A stretch of DNA of 64,000 nucleotides from Chitinophagaceae bacterium (GTDB lineage: Bacteria > Bacteroidota > Bacteroidia > Chitinophagales > Chitinophagaceae): the NCBI GenBank assembly GCA_947452965.1, contig CANGEW010000002.1, forward strand, positions 124,001-188,000, in the 5' to 3' direction. This document shows, piece by piece, positions 18,099 through 28,141 of the stretch. Below the pieces are notes generated by a model. That model did no database searches. It was not told the origin of the DNA and worked only from the letters and a program-made list of their open reading frames with translations. The first letter of the stretch is position 1. Each line of letters starts with the position of its first letter. A program made the translations under genes and the position numbers.

Positions 18099-19352
18099 AT
18101 GGATTTAAAAAGAGTCGTTGTTACTGGATTGGGCGCCCTAACACCTATTGGAAAAACTGTTAATGAATATTGGCAGAGTTTAGAAAATGGAGTTAGTGGC
18201 TGCGACTACATTCAGCAATTTGACGCTTCTAAATATAAAACCCGATTTGCTTGTGAGGTTAAAGATTTTGACCCGACTAACTATCTTGAGAAAAAAGAAG
18301 CTCGAAAAATTGATCGCTATTGTCAGTTTGCTTTAATCGCAAGTGATGAAGCTGTAAAAGACGCTAATATTACTAAAGAAAATGTGAACCCTGATCGTGT
18401 AGGTGTCATTTTTGCTAGTGGTATCGGCGGATTAATTACCTTTCAAGAGGAAGTACTCAATTTTGCTGCGGGCGATGGAACACCTCGTTTCAATCCTTTT
18501 TTCATCCCTAAAATGATATTGGATATTGCCGCCGGACAAATCTCAATGCGTCATGGATTTCGGGGCCCTAATTATGCCGTAGTTAGTGCATGCGCATCTT
18601 CCACAAATGCAATTATTGATGCTTTCGACAACATTCGTTTGAATAAAGCAGATGTAATCATCACAGGAGGAAGTGAGGCGGTAATTAGCGCTGCTGGTTT
18701 AGGCGGTTTTAATGCGATGAAAGCATTAAGCGAAAGAAACGACGATCCAAAAACTGCAAGTAGACCTTTTGATAAAGATAGAGATGGATTTGTGATGGGA
18801 GAAGGTTCAGGGGTACTTGTATTAGAAAGTTTAGAACATGCGTTGGCTAGAGGAGCAAAAATATATTGCGAAATAGCAGGCGGAGGAGCAACAGCCGATG
18901 CGCATCATATTACTGCACCACATCCAGAAGGCTTAGGGGCTAATAATGTAATGAAAGCAGCTTTATTAGATGCCGGTATGCAACCAGAAGAAGTACATTA
19001 CATCAATGTTCACGGAACTTCTACACCTTTGGGTGATATTGCTGAAACCAAAGCAATATTGAATGTCTTCGGTAATCATGCTTATAATTTAAATATCAGC
19101 TCTACAAAAAGTATGACCGGTCATTGTTTGGGAGCAGCTGGTGCCTTGGAAGCGCTAGCTTGCATTATGGCGGTTACAAAAAATATTATTCCTCCAACGA
19201 TCAATCATTTTACAGATGATCCAGATTTAGATCCCAAATTAAATTTCACATTTCAAAAACCTCAGTACAAAGAAGTAAATGCTGCCTTGAGTAACACCTT
19301 TGGATTTGGAGGTCATAATGCTTCGGTAATAGTAAAAAAATACTCTGCATAA
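18099..19352 (+). CDS. fabF: 3-oxoacyl-[acyl-carrier-protein] synthase II
   Basis: Condenses malonyl-ACP with acyl-ACP in fatty-acid chain elongation. The 417 residues are full length. The catalytic cysteine lies in VVSACASSTNAI near residue 165, and the two histidines in HGTSTPLGD and KSMTGHCLGAAGALEA, giving the Cys-His-His triad of the FabF/FabB type. The C-terminal SNTFGFGGHNAS is also diagnostic. Gene order acpP-fabF is the usual bacterial arrangement, and rnc follows 59 bp downstream. Confidence 0.96.
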   Translation: MDLKRVVVTGLGALTPIGKTVNEYWQSLENGVSGCDYIQQFDASKYKTRFACEVKDFDPTNYLEKKEARKIDRYCQFALIASDEAVKDANITKENVNPDRVGVIFASGIGGLITFQEEVLNFAAGDGTPRFNPFFIPKMILDIAAGQISMRHGFRGPNYAVVSACASSTNAIIDAFDNIRLNKADVIITGGSEAVISAAGLGGFNAMKALSERNDDPKTASRPFDKDRDGFVMGEGSGVLVLESLEHALARGAKIYCEIAGGGATADAHHITAPHPEGLGANNVMKAALLDAGMQPEEVHYINVHGTSTPLGDIAETKAILNVFGNHAYNLNISSTKSMTGHCLGAAGALEALACIMAVTKNIIPPTINHFTDDPDLDPKLNFTFQKPQYKEVNAALSNTFGFGGHNASVIVKKYSA

Positions 19353-19411
19353 TTCATTTTTCCCTCTGTTTTCTGAAAATAGTATAATTTCGAAAAAATA
19401 GTAACTACATT

Positions 19412-20122
19412 TTGCAATTTCTATTCGGTTTTTTCACACGTAATAAAGAGTTGAATGACTTTAAAAGACAACTTAAAAATGTTGTTGGATTTAGTCCTAA
19501 TAATATTGCTTTATACAAAACAGCTTTGAGTCATCGATCTGTTCGCGAAGGAGCGGATGAAAATAATGAGAGGCTAGAATTTTTGGGCGATGCAGTATTG
19601 AGTTCTGTAATTGCTCATTATTTATTTAGGAAGTACCCATATAAAGGTGAAGGCTTTTTGACAGAGATGAGAAGCAAAATGGTCAATCGCCAAAAGCTAA
19701 ATGAAATTGCTTTGAAAATGGGTCTGAAAAAAATCACTTTTTACAATAAACTTGATAACGCACTAAAGATTTCACATATTTTTGGTAATACACTGGAAGC
19801 ATTGATTGGTGCAGTGTATCTCGATAAAGGTTACGCAAAAACTCAATATTGGGTTGAAAAATATATTATCCTTCCTTATTTATTTATGGAGGATTTAGAA
19901 ACTATAGAAATCAATATTAAAAATAAATTATACGGCTGGGCTAACAAAAATGGCAAGCTTGTTGATTTTATCACAATGGAAGAAACTGTTGAGTCAGGAA
20001 GAAGATTGTTCACCATTGCTGCTACTGTAGATGGAGAGGTGATTGCTCAAGCAAAAGGATTTAATAAAAAGGATGCTGGACATCAGGCTGCAGTATTAGC
20101 CATAGAAAAATTATCACTTTAA
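19412..20122 (+). CDS. rnc: Ribonuclease III
   Basis: Cleaves double-stranded RNA, including rRNA precursors. The catalytic domain has the signature NERLEFLGDAVLSSV (residues ~52-66), and the second acidic site lies in GNTLEALIGAVYLDKGY. A double-stranded-RNA-binding domain occupies about residues 165-236 (KNKLYGWANKNGK ... AKGFNKKDAGHQAAVLAIEKL). The frame has no ATG before residue ~85, so a TTG start at 19412 is used. A position just upstream of the first conserved helix fits the family. The acpP-fabF-rnc order is common in bacteria. Confidence 0.93.
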   Translation: MQFLFGFFTRNKELNDFKRQLKNVVGFSPNNIALYKTALSHRSVREGADENNERLEFLGDAVLSSVIAHYLFRKYPYKGEGFLTEMRSKMVNRQKLNEIALKMGLKKITFYNKLDNALKISHIFGNTLEALIGAVYLDKGYAKTQYWVEKYIILPYLFMEDLETIEINIKNKLYGWANKNGKLVDFITMEETVESGRRLFTIAATVDGEVIAQAKGFNKKDAGHQAAVLAIEKLSL

Positions 20123-20139
20123 TCATTTAATAGTGTATT

Positions 20140-21180
20140 ATGAAATTTGGAATCATTGGCAGTGGAAGTTGGGGGACTGCATTAGCAAAAATTTTGACAG
20201 ATAATGGAGCGCAAATTTCTTGGTGGATCAGGACAGAAGAGGCTATTCAACAATTCAAAGCAAGGGGACATAATCCTCATTATTTAAATGCCGCAACATT
20301 TGAAATCAAACAAATTTCTTTTTCTACAGAGGTACAAGATGTTATACACAATTCAGATGTGTTACTGATTGCCGTTCCATCTGCTTATGTATCAGAAGTT
20401 TTATTGTCACTACCTAAAAATATTTTATCAGGCAAAAAAATATTGTCAGCGATTAAAGGAATATTACCACACGAAAATGTTCTATTGAATGATTTTTTAT
20501 CAACACATTTTGATTTTCAAATACAAAACTATTTTGCAGTATTAGGTCCTTGTCATGCAGAAGAAGTAGCGGCAGAAAAACTATCTTATCTTACTTTTTC
20601 TGGTATAAATGAAACTGACACAAAAGAAATAGCCACGCATTTCAATACCAATTATATTAAAACAGTAGTAAATAAAGATATTATCGGAGTGCAATATGCT
20701 GCCGTTTTAAAAAACATCTATGCATTAGGAGCTGGCATTGCACATGGATTAGAATATGGCGATAATTTTTTGAGTGTGTTGATTGCCAATAGTGCCGATG
20801 AGATGGCTGGGTTTTTAAGAAAAGCAGGTATCATGAATGCGGAAGTTGGATATATAGACCATGAAAATGAAGTGAGTTCTTCCCATGCACATAATAACTA
20901 CGCAGCTTCTGTATACCTAGGCGATTTATTAGTGACTTGCTATTCTTTGTATAGCAGAAACCGAACTTTTGGAAATATGATAGGTAAAGGATATTCAGTA
21001 AAGACTGCACAATTAGAAATGAATATGGTTGCGGAAGGATATAATGCTTGCAAATGCATGCACTTTATTAATCAACAATACAATGCTTCGATGCCGATTG
21101 CGAGTACCATTTATAAAATTTTATGGGAACAATTACAGCCCAGAAAAGGTTTTGAAAAAATAGAAAAATACTTAGTCTAA
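20140..21180 (+). CDS. gpsA: NAD(P)+-dependent glycerol-3-phosphate dehydrogenase
   Basis: Makes sn-glycerol 3-phosphate from dihydroxyacetone phosphate for phospholipid synthesis. The Rossmann motif GSGSWGTALAKIL is at residues 7-19. The family signatures VLGPCHAEEVA and QYAAVLKNIYALGAGIAHGL (with the catalytic lysine) and SRNRTFGNMIGKG are present. At 346 residues it is close to the usual length, slightly extended at the C-terminus. It starts 17 bp after rnc and ends with a 4-bp tail-to-tail overlap with hemW. Confidence 0.95.
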   Translation: MKFGIIGSGSWGTALAKILTDNGAQISWWIRTEEAIQQFKARGHNPHYLNAATFEIKQISFSTEVQDVIHNSDVLLIAVPSAYVSEVLLSLPKNILSGKKILSAIKGILPHENVLLNDFLSTHFDFQIQNYFAVLGPCHAEEVAAEKLSYLTFSGINETDTKEIATHFNTNYIKTVVNKDIIGVQYAAVLKNIYALGAGIAHGLEYGDNFLSVLIANSADEMAGFLRKAGIMNAEVGYIDHENEVSSSHAHNNYAASVYLGDLLVTCYSLYSRNRTFGNMIGKGYSVKTAQLEMNMVAEGYNACKCMHFINQQYNASMPIASTIYKILWEQLQPRKGFEKIEKYLV

Positions 21181-22307
21181 AAAAATAAATCAGCCGCAAT
21201 TCCATCTGCAAATAATTTACCCTCTCTTGTGAGTTGAACTTCTTGATTTGATATTATTATTTTTTCTGTATCAATATATTTCTTCAACTTATGCAATAAT
21301 TTTTCTTTGATGGTGGCCCCAAATTTAATCTCCATTACGTTCAGATTAATTCCCTCTTTTTTTCTGAGTCCAATCATAATGTGCTCATTGATTTGAGCTG
21401 TTGTTGACAATTCTTCTTCTTCAAAAATCTGCGTGTTGTTAATGATATTATTTATATAAAGAGAGTTGTTAGCTATGTTCCATCTTCTTTTATTTTTTCC
21501 ATCAAAAGAATGGGCAGAAGGACCAAATCCATGATAAGCTTTTCCTTCCCAATAACTACTATTATGCTTGCTAGTTTTTCCAGGTTTTGCGTAGTTGCTG
21601 ATTTCATAATGATCATACCCTGCTTCGCACAACCAATCAGAAATCAATAAAAACTGAGAAGCTTGTTTTTCTGAATCGATATTGGGTTTTTTTTGAGCGC
21701 TAATAGAAGCAGCTAACGCTGTTTTAGGCTCTACCGTAAGTGCATAACAAGAAATATGAGGGATATCTTGTTCTATGATAAATTTGATATTATTTTTAAG
21801 TTGACTGTCTTCTAATAAAGGGCTGCCAAAAATCAAATCAACTGAATAGTTTTGAATGGCTGATTCTCGAATATCATGAATACATCTGACTGCCTGATTT
21901 GCACTATGGGCTCTATTCATCCACCTCAATTCTTCTTCTTCAAATGATTGAATTCCTACACTCAATCTATTGATTCCATTTGCATGCCAGCTTTGTAAAG
22001 TTTTTTTATCAATATTATCCGGGTTTGCTTCCAATGTAATCTCTGCGTTTGAAGAAATCAACCACTTTTTTTGAATAGCATTAAGAATGGAATCTATTTC
22101 GCTGGGTAGTAATAAACTTGGGGTGCCGCCTCCAAAATAAATGGTATCAATGCATTCTTCTTGGGATATAAAGTCTGAATTCAATGATATTTCCTTTTTT
22201 AAAGAGCTTAAAAAGTCATTTTTTTTAGCCAAACTGGTAGAAAAATGAAAATTACAATAAGTACAGGCTTGCTTACAAAATGGAATATGAATATAAATAC
22301 CCGCCAA
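21177..22307 (-). CDS. hemW: Radical SAM heme chaperone HemW
   Basis: A radical-SAM protein that handles heme (HemW/YggW type), often misnamed coproporphyrinogen oxidase. The 4Fe-4S motif CKQACTYC near the start, GGGTPSLL, and the C-terminal HemN-like domain (EEELRWMNRAHSANQAVRCI) are present. The extra fourth cysteine typical of true HemN (CxxxCxxCxC) is replaced by Phe, which supports HemW. I place the start at the TTG at 22305-22307 so the protein begins directly before AGIYIHIPFC, as homologues do. An in-frame ATG at 22343 would add 12 residues and overlap the divergent gene by 12 bp. Confidence 0.9.
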   Translation of the reverse strand: MAGIYIHIPFCKQACTYCNFHFSTSLAKKNDFLSSLKKEISLNSDFISQEECIDTIYFGGGTPSLLLPSEIDSILNAIQKKWLISSNAEITLEANPDNIDKKTLQSWHANGINRLSVGIQSFEEEELRWMNRAHSANQAVRCIHDIRESAIQNYSVDLIFGSPLLEDSQLKNNIKFIIEQDIPHISCYALTVEPKTALAASISAQKKPNIDSEKQASQFLLISDWLCEAGYDHYEISNYAKPGKTSKHNSSYWEGKAYHGFGPSAHSFDGKNKRRWNIANNSLYINNIINNTQIFEEEELSTTAQINEHIMIGLRKKEGINLNVMEIKFGATIKEKLLHKLKKYIDTEKIIISNQEVQLTREGKLFADGIAADLFF

Positions 22308-22331
22308 AGATTGTAGATTTACAAAATTAAA

Positions 22332-24158
22332 ATGAACATGCAATTTAGCGTTAAAAAAATCAATTTATCATTCGGTTTTTTATGTCTGTGTTGTCTTCTG
22401 TCTTTTTCGGTTAAGGCTCAAGATAATCTTGCATCTAAACAGTTTCATTTAAAAATCAGTTATATAGATGAAGAATCAACAATGTCAAATTCTTCTTTAA
22501 AAATTATCGATCGTTTTTCATCACAAAATCAAGCGATAGAATATTTAAAAAGACTGCCTGTTTTATTACATACAAAAGGATATATTGCCGCCTCAGTGGA
22601 TAGCATCTTAATCAAAGACACTTTAGTGATATGCAAACTTTATCTTGGAAAAAAATTCATCGTTGATAAAATCGATGTATCTACCATTGATAAATCGGCT
22701 TTAAACTCGATTGGCTATAACAACAAAAAAATAGAACAGCAACCTTTCAATTTAGATTTATTTGAGTCCATAAAAGAAAAATTGCTTCAATACTATGAAA
22801 ATAATGGTTATCCCTTTGCATCTATTGCACTAGATAGCTTCGTTTTTTCAAATCATTTTCTCAGTGCAAAGTTACAATTGGACAAAGGTATATTGTATCA
22901 TTTGGATAGTATTAGGGTTTTTGGAACAGCATCTATTAGCCGTTCATTTTTGCAGCAGTATTTAATGTTGCCCAAGAATTCTATCTATCAGAAAAATAAA
23001 TTAGAAAGTGTTGACCGGCATATCACTGAATTACCTTTTATATCTAATATTAAGCCATCAGACATTACCATGTTGGGTACAGGAGCAATCTTGAACTTGT
23101 ATATACAGCCCAAGAAATGCAGTCAATTTAATGTGTTATTGGGTTTGCAGCCCGCTAGCGGACAATCAGATAATTTACAATTGACAGGCAATATTAATTT
23201 TGATCTGAAAAATCTATTAGGTACGGGAGAAAACTTTATTGTAAAGTGGCAGCAGTATCAACCAAAGTCCCCAAGGTTTAATGTTGAGTATCAACAGCCT
23301 TTTATTTTTCGTTCTCGTATTGGAATTGATTTTCTATTTGATTTATTAAAAAAGGATAGCAGTTTCATTCAAATCAATACAAAACTTGGGATACAGTGTT
23401 TATTATCGACATATCAATCTGGCAATGCTTTTATTCAAATTCAAAATAACACATTATTATCTGGCACGATTGATACCAATGACATTAAGCATACGAAAGC
23501 CTTACCTGCCAATATGGATGCCCATTCAGTAAATCTTGGTATCTACTATAATTGGAGTAAAACTAATTATAAGTTAAATCCAAGATCAGGAAATGAACTA
23601 GTTATTTCAGGTTCTGTAGGTGTCAAAAACATCAATATAAACAGCGACATCGCTGCAATTCGAGATCCCTCCTTTAATTATTTAACTCTTTACGATTCTA
23701 TACGATTACATTCCTATCAAATAAGAATCAATATATCAGCTAATCAATATTTTCCAATGGGAAAATCAAATACGTTTAAGTTAGGAGTTCAAGCTGGACT
23801 ATATAATAGCCCAAATGTTTTTAAGAATGATTTATTTCAAATAGGAGGGAACAAATTATTAAGAGGATTTGATGAAGAGAGTATTTATGCTACTAACTAT
23901 GGAGTATTTACGGCTGAGTATAGAATCATCAATGCAATGAATAGCTATGTTTCTTTTTTTACTGATTATGGCATAGTAAATAAAAAGTACACCTCTATTA
24001 ATTTAAATAATACTTTTTTGTCTGCAGGATTAGGGGTAGTATATGAAACTAAAATTGGAATTTTAAATGTGAGTTACGCCATAGGTAAAAGAAACGACGT
24101 TCCCTTTAATTTACGAGAGTCTTCTAAAATTCATGTTGGCTATATCAATTACTTTTAA
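22332..24158 (+). CDS. BamA/TamA-family outer membrane protein
   Basis: An outer-membrane barrel of the Omp85 superfamily. A signal peptide is visible (LSFGFLCLCCLLSFS, cleavage near VKAQ). Residues ~25-250 form POTRA-like repeats (for example IKEKLLQYYENNGYPFASI and a conserved YHLDSIRVFG). The C-terminal ~350 residues form the barrel with GGNKLLRGFDEESIYAT, the lid-lock region with RGF, and a final aromatic beta-signal ending INYF. The length of 608 and the small number of POTRA units suggest a TamA-like or patatin-less surface-antigen protein rather than BamA itself. Two ATGs (22332, 22338) are possible starts. The substrate is unknown. Confidence 0.8.
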   Translation: MNMQFSVKKINLSFGFLCLCCLLSFSVKAQDNLASKQFHLKISYIDEESTMSNSSLKIIDRFSSQNQAIEYLKRLPVLLHTKGYIAASVDSILIKDTLVICKLYLGKKFIVDKIDVSTIDKSALNSIGYNNKKIEQQPFNLDLFESIKEKLLQYYENNGYPFASIALDSFVFSNHFLSAKLQLDKGILYHLDSIRVFGTASISRSFLQQYLMLPKNSIYQKNKLESVDRHITELPFISNIKPSDITMLGTGAILNLYIQPKKCSQFNVLLGLQPASGQSDNLQLTGNINFDLKNLLGTGENFIVKWQQYQPKSPRFNVEYQQPFIFRSRIGIDFLFDLLKKDSSFIQINTKLGIQCLLSTYQSGNAFIQIQNNTLLSGTIDTNDIKHTKALPANMDAHSVNLGIYYNWSKTNYKLNPRSGNELVISGSVGVKNININSDIAAIRDPSFNYLTLYDSIRLHSYQIRINISANQYFPMGKSNTFKLGVQAGLYNSPNVFKNDLFQIGGNKLLRGFDEESIYATNYGVFTAEYRIINAMNSYVSFFTDYGIVNKKYTSINLNNTFLSAGLGVVYETKIGILNVSYAIGKRNDVPFNLRESSKIHVGYINYF

Positions 24159-24204
24159 TAATATGCTAAAAGCATACTAATTTTGATTTTATAATTAGAA
24201 TGAA

Positions 24205-25074
24205 TTGAAAAATATCCTGCCTTATATCTTTTTGTGTTTTTTTTATGTTGAAGCAGTTGCGCAAGACTCCCTTCAAAATATTGTTGGCAAAGATTCAAAT
24301 CAAATTCATGAAACTTTAATTAAGCAAACAAAAATCTCCACCTATGAATTGTATCAAGGAAATAAATATCTGCATCTCAAAAAAGATTTAGAAGAATTCC
24401 AACAACAAAAAAGGCAGCTGGTAAATAAGGATACCTTGTTTTATATCATTGTTTTTCTGTTATTGTTTTTGGTATGTTTTAAGCTGTTGTATGAAAAATA
24501 TTTCACCAATCTAACTAGAGTATTTTTTAACACAACCCTTCGACAGAGTCAATTAGTAGATCAGTTACTTCTTGCTAAGCTTCAATCATTACTGTTGAAT
24601 GTTTTTTTTGTCATTACAGCGGGTCTTTTTCTTTTTTTATTATTGGTGCACTATGGCAAAACCAACTTGGATCAGTATTATAATTTAAGTATTTGCATCC
24701 TTATAGTGACAATAGTATATTTTTTAAAATATATATCAATCCATTTTTTTGGGTGGCTGCTTGGGTACCATCAGGAAGCCGAAAGTTATCTTTTTGTGGT
24801 TTTTTTATTGAATAAAATAATTGGAATATTTCTATTGCCAGTAATCATTTGTTTAGGATTTGCCGAGAGAAGTATTACAGATACAGCTTTAACAATAACT
24901 TATTTTCTATTAGCTGGAATTTTTGTGCTGAGGTATTTGAGAACATACGGGCTGTTGCAACATAAATTAAAAATGAGTCGCTTTCATTTTATTTTATATA
25001 TAACTGGAGTCGAAGTTTTGCCAATTTTATTGATTTATAAAGAAGCTATGTTTATTCTAAATAAAAGTATGTAA
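24205..25074 (+). CDS. DUF4271 membrane protein
   Basis: 289 residues: a signal peptide-like start (NILPYIFLCFFYVEAVAQ), a soluble segment to about residue 75, then about six to seven transmembrane helices beginning with LFYIIVFLLLFLVCFKLLY. The pattern and the position directly before hemD match the DUF4271 family of Bacteroidota, whose function is unknown to me. The start is a TTG at 24205; no in-frame ATG exists before the signal sequence, and an ATG at 24200 is in another frame with an immediate stop. The neighbour suggests a loose link to heme or envelope biology, but this is only gene order. Confidence 0.7.
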   Translation: MKNILPYIFLCFFYVEAVAQDSLQNIVGKDSNQIHETLIKQTKISTYELYQGNKYLHLKKDLEEFQQQKRQLVNKDTLFYIIVFLLLFLVCFKLLYEKYFTNLTRVFFNTTLRQSQLVDQLLLAKLQSLLLNVFFVITAGLFLFLLLVHYGKTNLDQYYNLSICILIVTIVYFLKYISIHFFGWLLGYHQEAESYLFVVFLLNKIIGIFLLPVIICLGFAERSITDTALTITYFLLAGIFVLRYLRTYGLLQHKLKMSRFHFILYITGVEVLPILLIYKEAMFILNKSM

Positions 25075-25101
25075 TTTTGCACTCTTATTGTTAGCATAAG
25101 T

Positions 25102-25908
25102 ATGGTAAAAAAATCTGTAACAAAAGTAGTGGCATCAGTGAAAAAGTCTCCGCTAAAAATACTTATAACTCAACCACGACCAGAGGGCGTAAAATCTCCT
25201 TACTATGACTTAGCCGTTAAGTTCGGTCTAACTTTAGACTTTTTCCCTTTCATAAAAATAGAAGGAGTGCCTGCAAAGGAATTCAGGAAACAAAAAATTG
25301 ATATCTCCAGCTTTTCTGCTGTTATATTTACTAGCCGCAATGCAATTGATCATTTTTTTCGTACTTGTGATGAAATGAAAGTGAGTGTTTCACAAAATAC
25401 AAAGTACTTCTGTATCACTGAGTCAGTAGCACTTTACTTGCAAAAATTTATTTTGTATAGAAAAAGAAAAGTATTTTATGGAGCGGATGGATCAAATAAA
25501 AGTTTGTTTGATGTAATTAACAAACATAAGGCAAATGAAAATTTCTTATATCCCTGTTCAGAATCTTTTGATAGCGAAATCACCAATTGGTTAAGGAACA
25601 ATCAGTGCGAATATGCAACACCAATTTTATATAAAGTAGCAAGTAACAATATTAAAGAGGTGATGGCAAATAATTATGATATTATTTGTTTATTTACTCC
25701 CGGAGCCGTAAAAAGTTTGAAAGAATCTTTTCCTAGATACAAACAAAAAGACACTAAAATTGCTGTTTTTGGAGCTAATACATTTAAGGCTGCAGAAGAA
25801 GCTGGCTTACAATTGGACATTAAAGCTCCAATGCCACAAACACCAAGTATGGTAAGTGCACTAGAAAAATTTTTAACCCCAGCACCTAAGAAGAAAGCAA
25901 AGGCATAA
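25102..25908 (+). CDS. hemD: Uroporphyrinogen-III synthase
   Basis: Cyclises hydroxymethylbilane to uroporphyrinogen III on the way to heme and cobalamin. The 268 residues show the two-domain HemD pattern: ILITQPRPEGVKSPYYDLA at the start, SAVIFTSRNAIDHFF near residues 72-86, YPCSESFDSEITNWL near 153, and DIICLFTPGAVKSLKESFP near 193. HemD sequences are poorly conserved, but this order and the IFTSRNA/LFTPGAVK segments are telling. Lys-rich tails at both ends are unusual but common in this phylum. A -7 motif (TAATTTTG, 25072-25079) overlaps the upstream stop codon. Confidence 0.85.
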   Translation: MVKKSVTKVVASVKKSPLKILITQPRPEGVKSPYYDLAVKFGLTLDFFPFIKIEGVPAKEFRKQKIDISSFSAVIFTSRNAIDHFFRTCDEMKVSVSQNTKYFCITESVALYLQKFILYRKRKVFYGADGSNKSLFDVINKHKANENFLYPCSESFDSEITNWLRNNQCEYATPILYKVASNNIKEVMANNYDIICLFTPGAVKSLKESFPRYKQKDTKIAVFGANTFKAAEEAGLQLDIKAPMPQTPSMVSALEKFLTPAPKKKAKA

Positions 25909-25951
25909 TAGACTAGGTTCTTTACTCAATTAGCATCATTTAAATTTTTCA

Positions 25952-28015
25952 ATGGAGCATAAGGAGAGCAATAATTTGATTTATCAAAATAGTCCTTATT
26001 TGCTTCAGCATGCCTACAATCCTGTTAAGTGGCATGTTTGGGATTTATCAATACTAGAAAAATCAAAAAAATTAAATAAGCCCATATTAGTAAGTATTGG
26101 CTATGCAGCATGCCATTGGTGTCATGTAATGGAAAAAGAAAGTTTTGAAGATGAAGCAACTGCTGCTTTTATGAATGAACACTTCATTAATGTAAAAGTA
26201 GATAGGGAAGAACGCCCAGATTTGGATCAAATTTATATGGATGCAGTTCAGGTCTTAACGGGTTCTGGTGGTTGGCCATTGCATGTTTTTTTAAATTCAG
26301 AGGGAGAGCCATTTTTTGGTGGAACTTATTTTCCCAAACATCAAATTCATAATCGACCTTCATGGTTTGATGTATTACGCTCAATTGAGCATATCTGGAG
26401 GGTTAATAGGAGTTTGATTGATAAACAGGCAAATGCAGTTATGCAGCATTTGTCTGGGATGAATGAAAAACTGGTCATTACATCCAAGCTTCACAATTCA
26501 AAAGAAAAATTCAGTAAAGAGCTATGTCAAACTGCTTTTGATCAAATCATAAAACATGCGGATCAAAAGTATGGTGGTTTTGGCCAGGCTCCTAAATTTC
26601 CCCAGCTAAGTTCTATTAGATATTTATTATTATACAATCATTATACAAAAAACGAATCTGCAAAAGAGCATGCGTTGTTTTCCTTGAAAACAATAATAAA
26701 AGGTGGAATTTTTGATCAATTGGGTGGAGGGATATCTAGATACAGCACTGATGATATTTGGTTAGCTCCTCATTTTGAAAAAATGTTATACGATAACGCA
26801 TTATTGATTGAAGTGTTATCGGAAGCCTATCAAATTACACATGATAATTGTTTTGCAGAAGCTATAAGAAAAACTATACAATTTTGCGTGAGAGAATTAA
26901 AGTCGTCAACAGGTTGCTTTTATTCGTCATTAGATGCGGATAGTGAAGGAAAAGAGGGAAAATATTATGTGTGGGAAAAAACAGAAATCGATAGCGTTCT
27001 CGGAAGCACTTCAGCCATATTCTGCGATAGGTATGGAATCACTTCAAAAGGGAATTGGGAAGAATCCAATATTTTACATCAAAAAACCTCAATAGAAGAG
27101 TTGTGCATAAAATTTGAATTGTCAATTGAATCAATAGAAGAAATCTTACAAGAGTCAGAAGCTTTGTTATTAATTGAAAGAAACAAGAGATTTAAGCCGG
27201 CAATTGATAACAAGCTTTTATTATCTTGGAATGCTCAATTAATTACTGCATTCTGTAGAGCCTATGCTGCTTTGGGAGATGAAAGCTATCAATCACTAGC
27301 AATTGAGTTGTTTTCGGATATTAAGCGATTTTTTTTAAAAGACAAACAGGTGTATTATCATTCTGTAACGAATGGAATTCCAAATCATCAGGCATATTTA
27401 GATGATTATGCTTATTGGATTAGAGCCTGTATCCATCTACAAGAAATTACATCGAATCAGAGCTATTTATTAGAAGCAAAGGAAACGGTTGAAGTTGTTA
27501 GAATTAATTTTGAAGATCCAGTATCAAGTTATTTTTATTACACTTCAAAATCTCAAAAAGATGTATTGATTCGAAAGATTGATTTATATGATAACCCTTA
27601 TCCATGTGGCAATAGCATTATGTGTGAAAATTTACATTATTTAGGTTTGGTTTTTTCAAATGATCAATGGGTAGCAAACTCAAGAAGAATGGCATTAGGT
27701 ATTTCAGAATCCCTCTCAGCTTTCCCACTTTCATTTTCAAATTGGGGGATTGTCTATTTATTTCATGTAATGGGGAGGTTAGAAATAGTTATAACGGGTA
27801 GTGAAATAGACCCAGTAGTAAAAGAAGCCTGTTCCAAATTTATTCCCAATAAAATTATGCAGAGTTCTACTGAGGATGGGCGTTTTCCTTTACTAATTGG
27901 CAAAAACTTTCAACATTCATCATTGATTTACGTATGTTTCGACAATACATGTTTTGAGCCTTTTCAAAAATTAATTGATTTTGAAGGGATTATTTCGAAA
28001 AAAATTAACAATTAA
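25952..28015 (+). CDS. Thioredoxin-domain protein, YyaL/spermatogenesis-associated protein 20 family
   Basis: 687 residues. The N-terminal thioredoxin-like domain (DUF255) carries [18 protein letters not shown] with the CHWC pair, followed by [19 protein letters not shown] and GGWPLHVFL. The rest is an (alpha/alpha)6-barrel resembling glycosidase or epimerase folds ([17 protein letters not shown] and [12 protein letters not shown]). The family is widely conserved with no settled enzymatic role; redox or sugar chemistry has been proposed. It starts 43 bp after hemD and precedes the gld operon by 126 bp. No signal peptide is present, so it is cytoplasmic. Confidence 0.9.
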   Translation: MEHKESNNLIYQNSPYLLQHAYNPVKWHVWDLSILEKSKKLNKPILVSIGYAACHWCHVMEKESFEDEATAAFMNEHFINVKVDREERPDLDQIYMDAVQVLTGSGGWPLHVFLNSEGEPFFGGTYFPKHQIHNRPSWFDVLRSIEHIWRVNRSLIDKQANAVMQHLSGMNEKLVITSKLHNSKEKFSKELCQTAFDQIIKHADQKYGGFGQAPKFPQLSSIRYLLLYNHYTKNESAKEHALFSLKTIIKGGIFDQLGGGISRYSTDDIWLAPHFEKMLYDNALLIEVLSEAYQITHDNCFAEAIRKTIQFCVRELKSSTGCFYSSLDADSEGKEGKYYVWEKTEIDSVLGSTSAIFCDRYGITSKGNWEESNILHQKTSIEELCIKFELSIESIEEILQESEALLLIERNKRFKPAIDNKLLLSWNAQLITAFCRAYAALGDESYQSLAIELFSDIKRFFLKDKQVYYHSVTNGIPNHQAYLDDYAYWIRACIHLQEITSNQSYLLEAKETVEVVRINFEDPVSSYFYYTSKSQKDVLIRKIDLYDNPYPCGNSIMCENLHYLGLVFSNDQWVANSRRMALGISESLSAFPLSFSNWGIVYLFHVMGRLEIVITGSEIDPVVKEACSKFIPNKIMQSSTEDGRFPLLIGKNFQHSSLIYVCFDNTCFEPFQKLIDFEGIISKKINN

Positions 28016-28110
28016 GTTAACAATATTTCCTTAATTTGCACGTTTGTGTACATTGCGTATTTTTTTCGTAAAAAATACAGTAAATGCCAAATATTTCATA
28101 ATATGATTAC

Positions 28111-28118
28111 TATATTTG
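28111..28118 (+). promoter_or_regulatory. Likely -7 element of the gldKLMN promoter (TATATTTG)
   Basis: It matches TAnnTTTG and ends 23 bp before the gldK ATG at 28142. No exact TTTG -33 box stands at the standard distance. Its position downstream of the ATG at 28046 supports the later gldK start. Confidence 0.45.
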
Positions 28119-28141
28119 CCCATAATATTAAAAAAGAAATA

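Noticed and set aside
21177-22307. Naming the radical SAM gene hemN (oxygen-independent coproporphyrinogen oxidase).
   Set aside because: The cluster motif is CxxxCxxC followed by Asn-Phe without the fourth cysteine typical of HemN, and the length fits HemW.
24162-24176. Hairpin TATGCT-AAA-AGCATA after the BamA/TamA-like gene as a terminator.
   Set aside because: The stem is only 6 bp, AT-rich, and lacks a proper T run.
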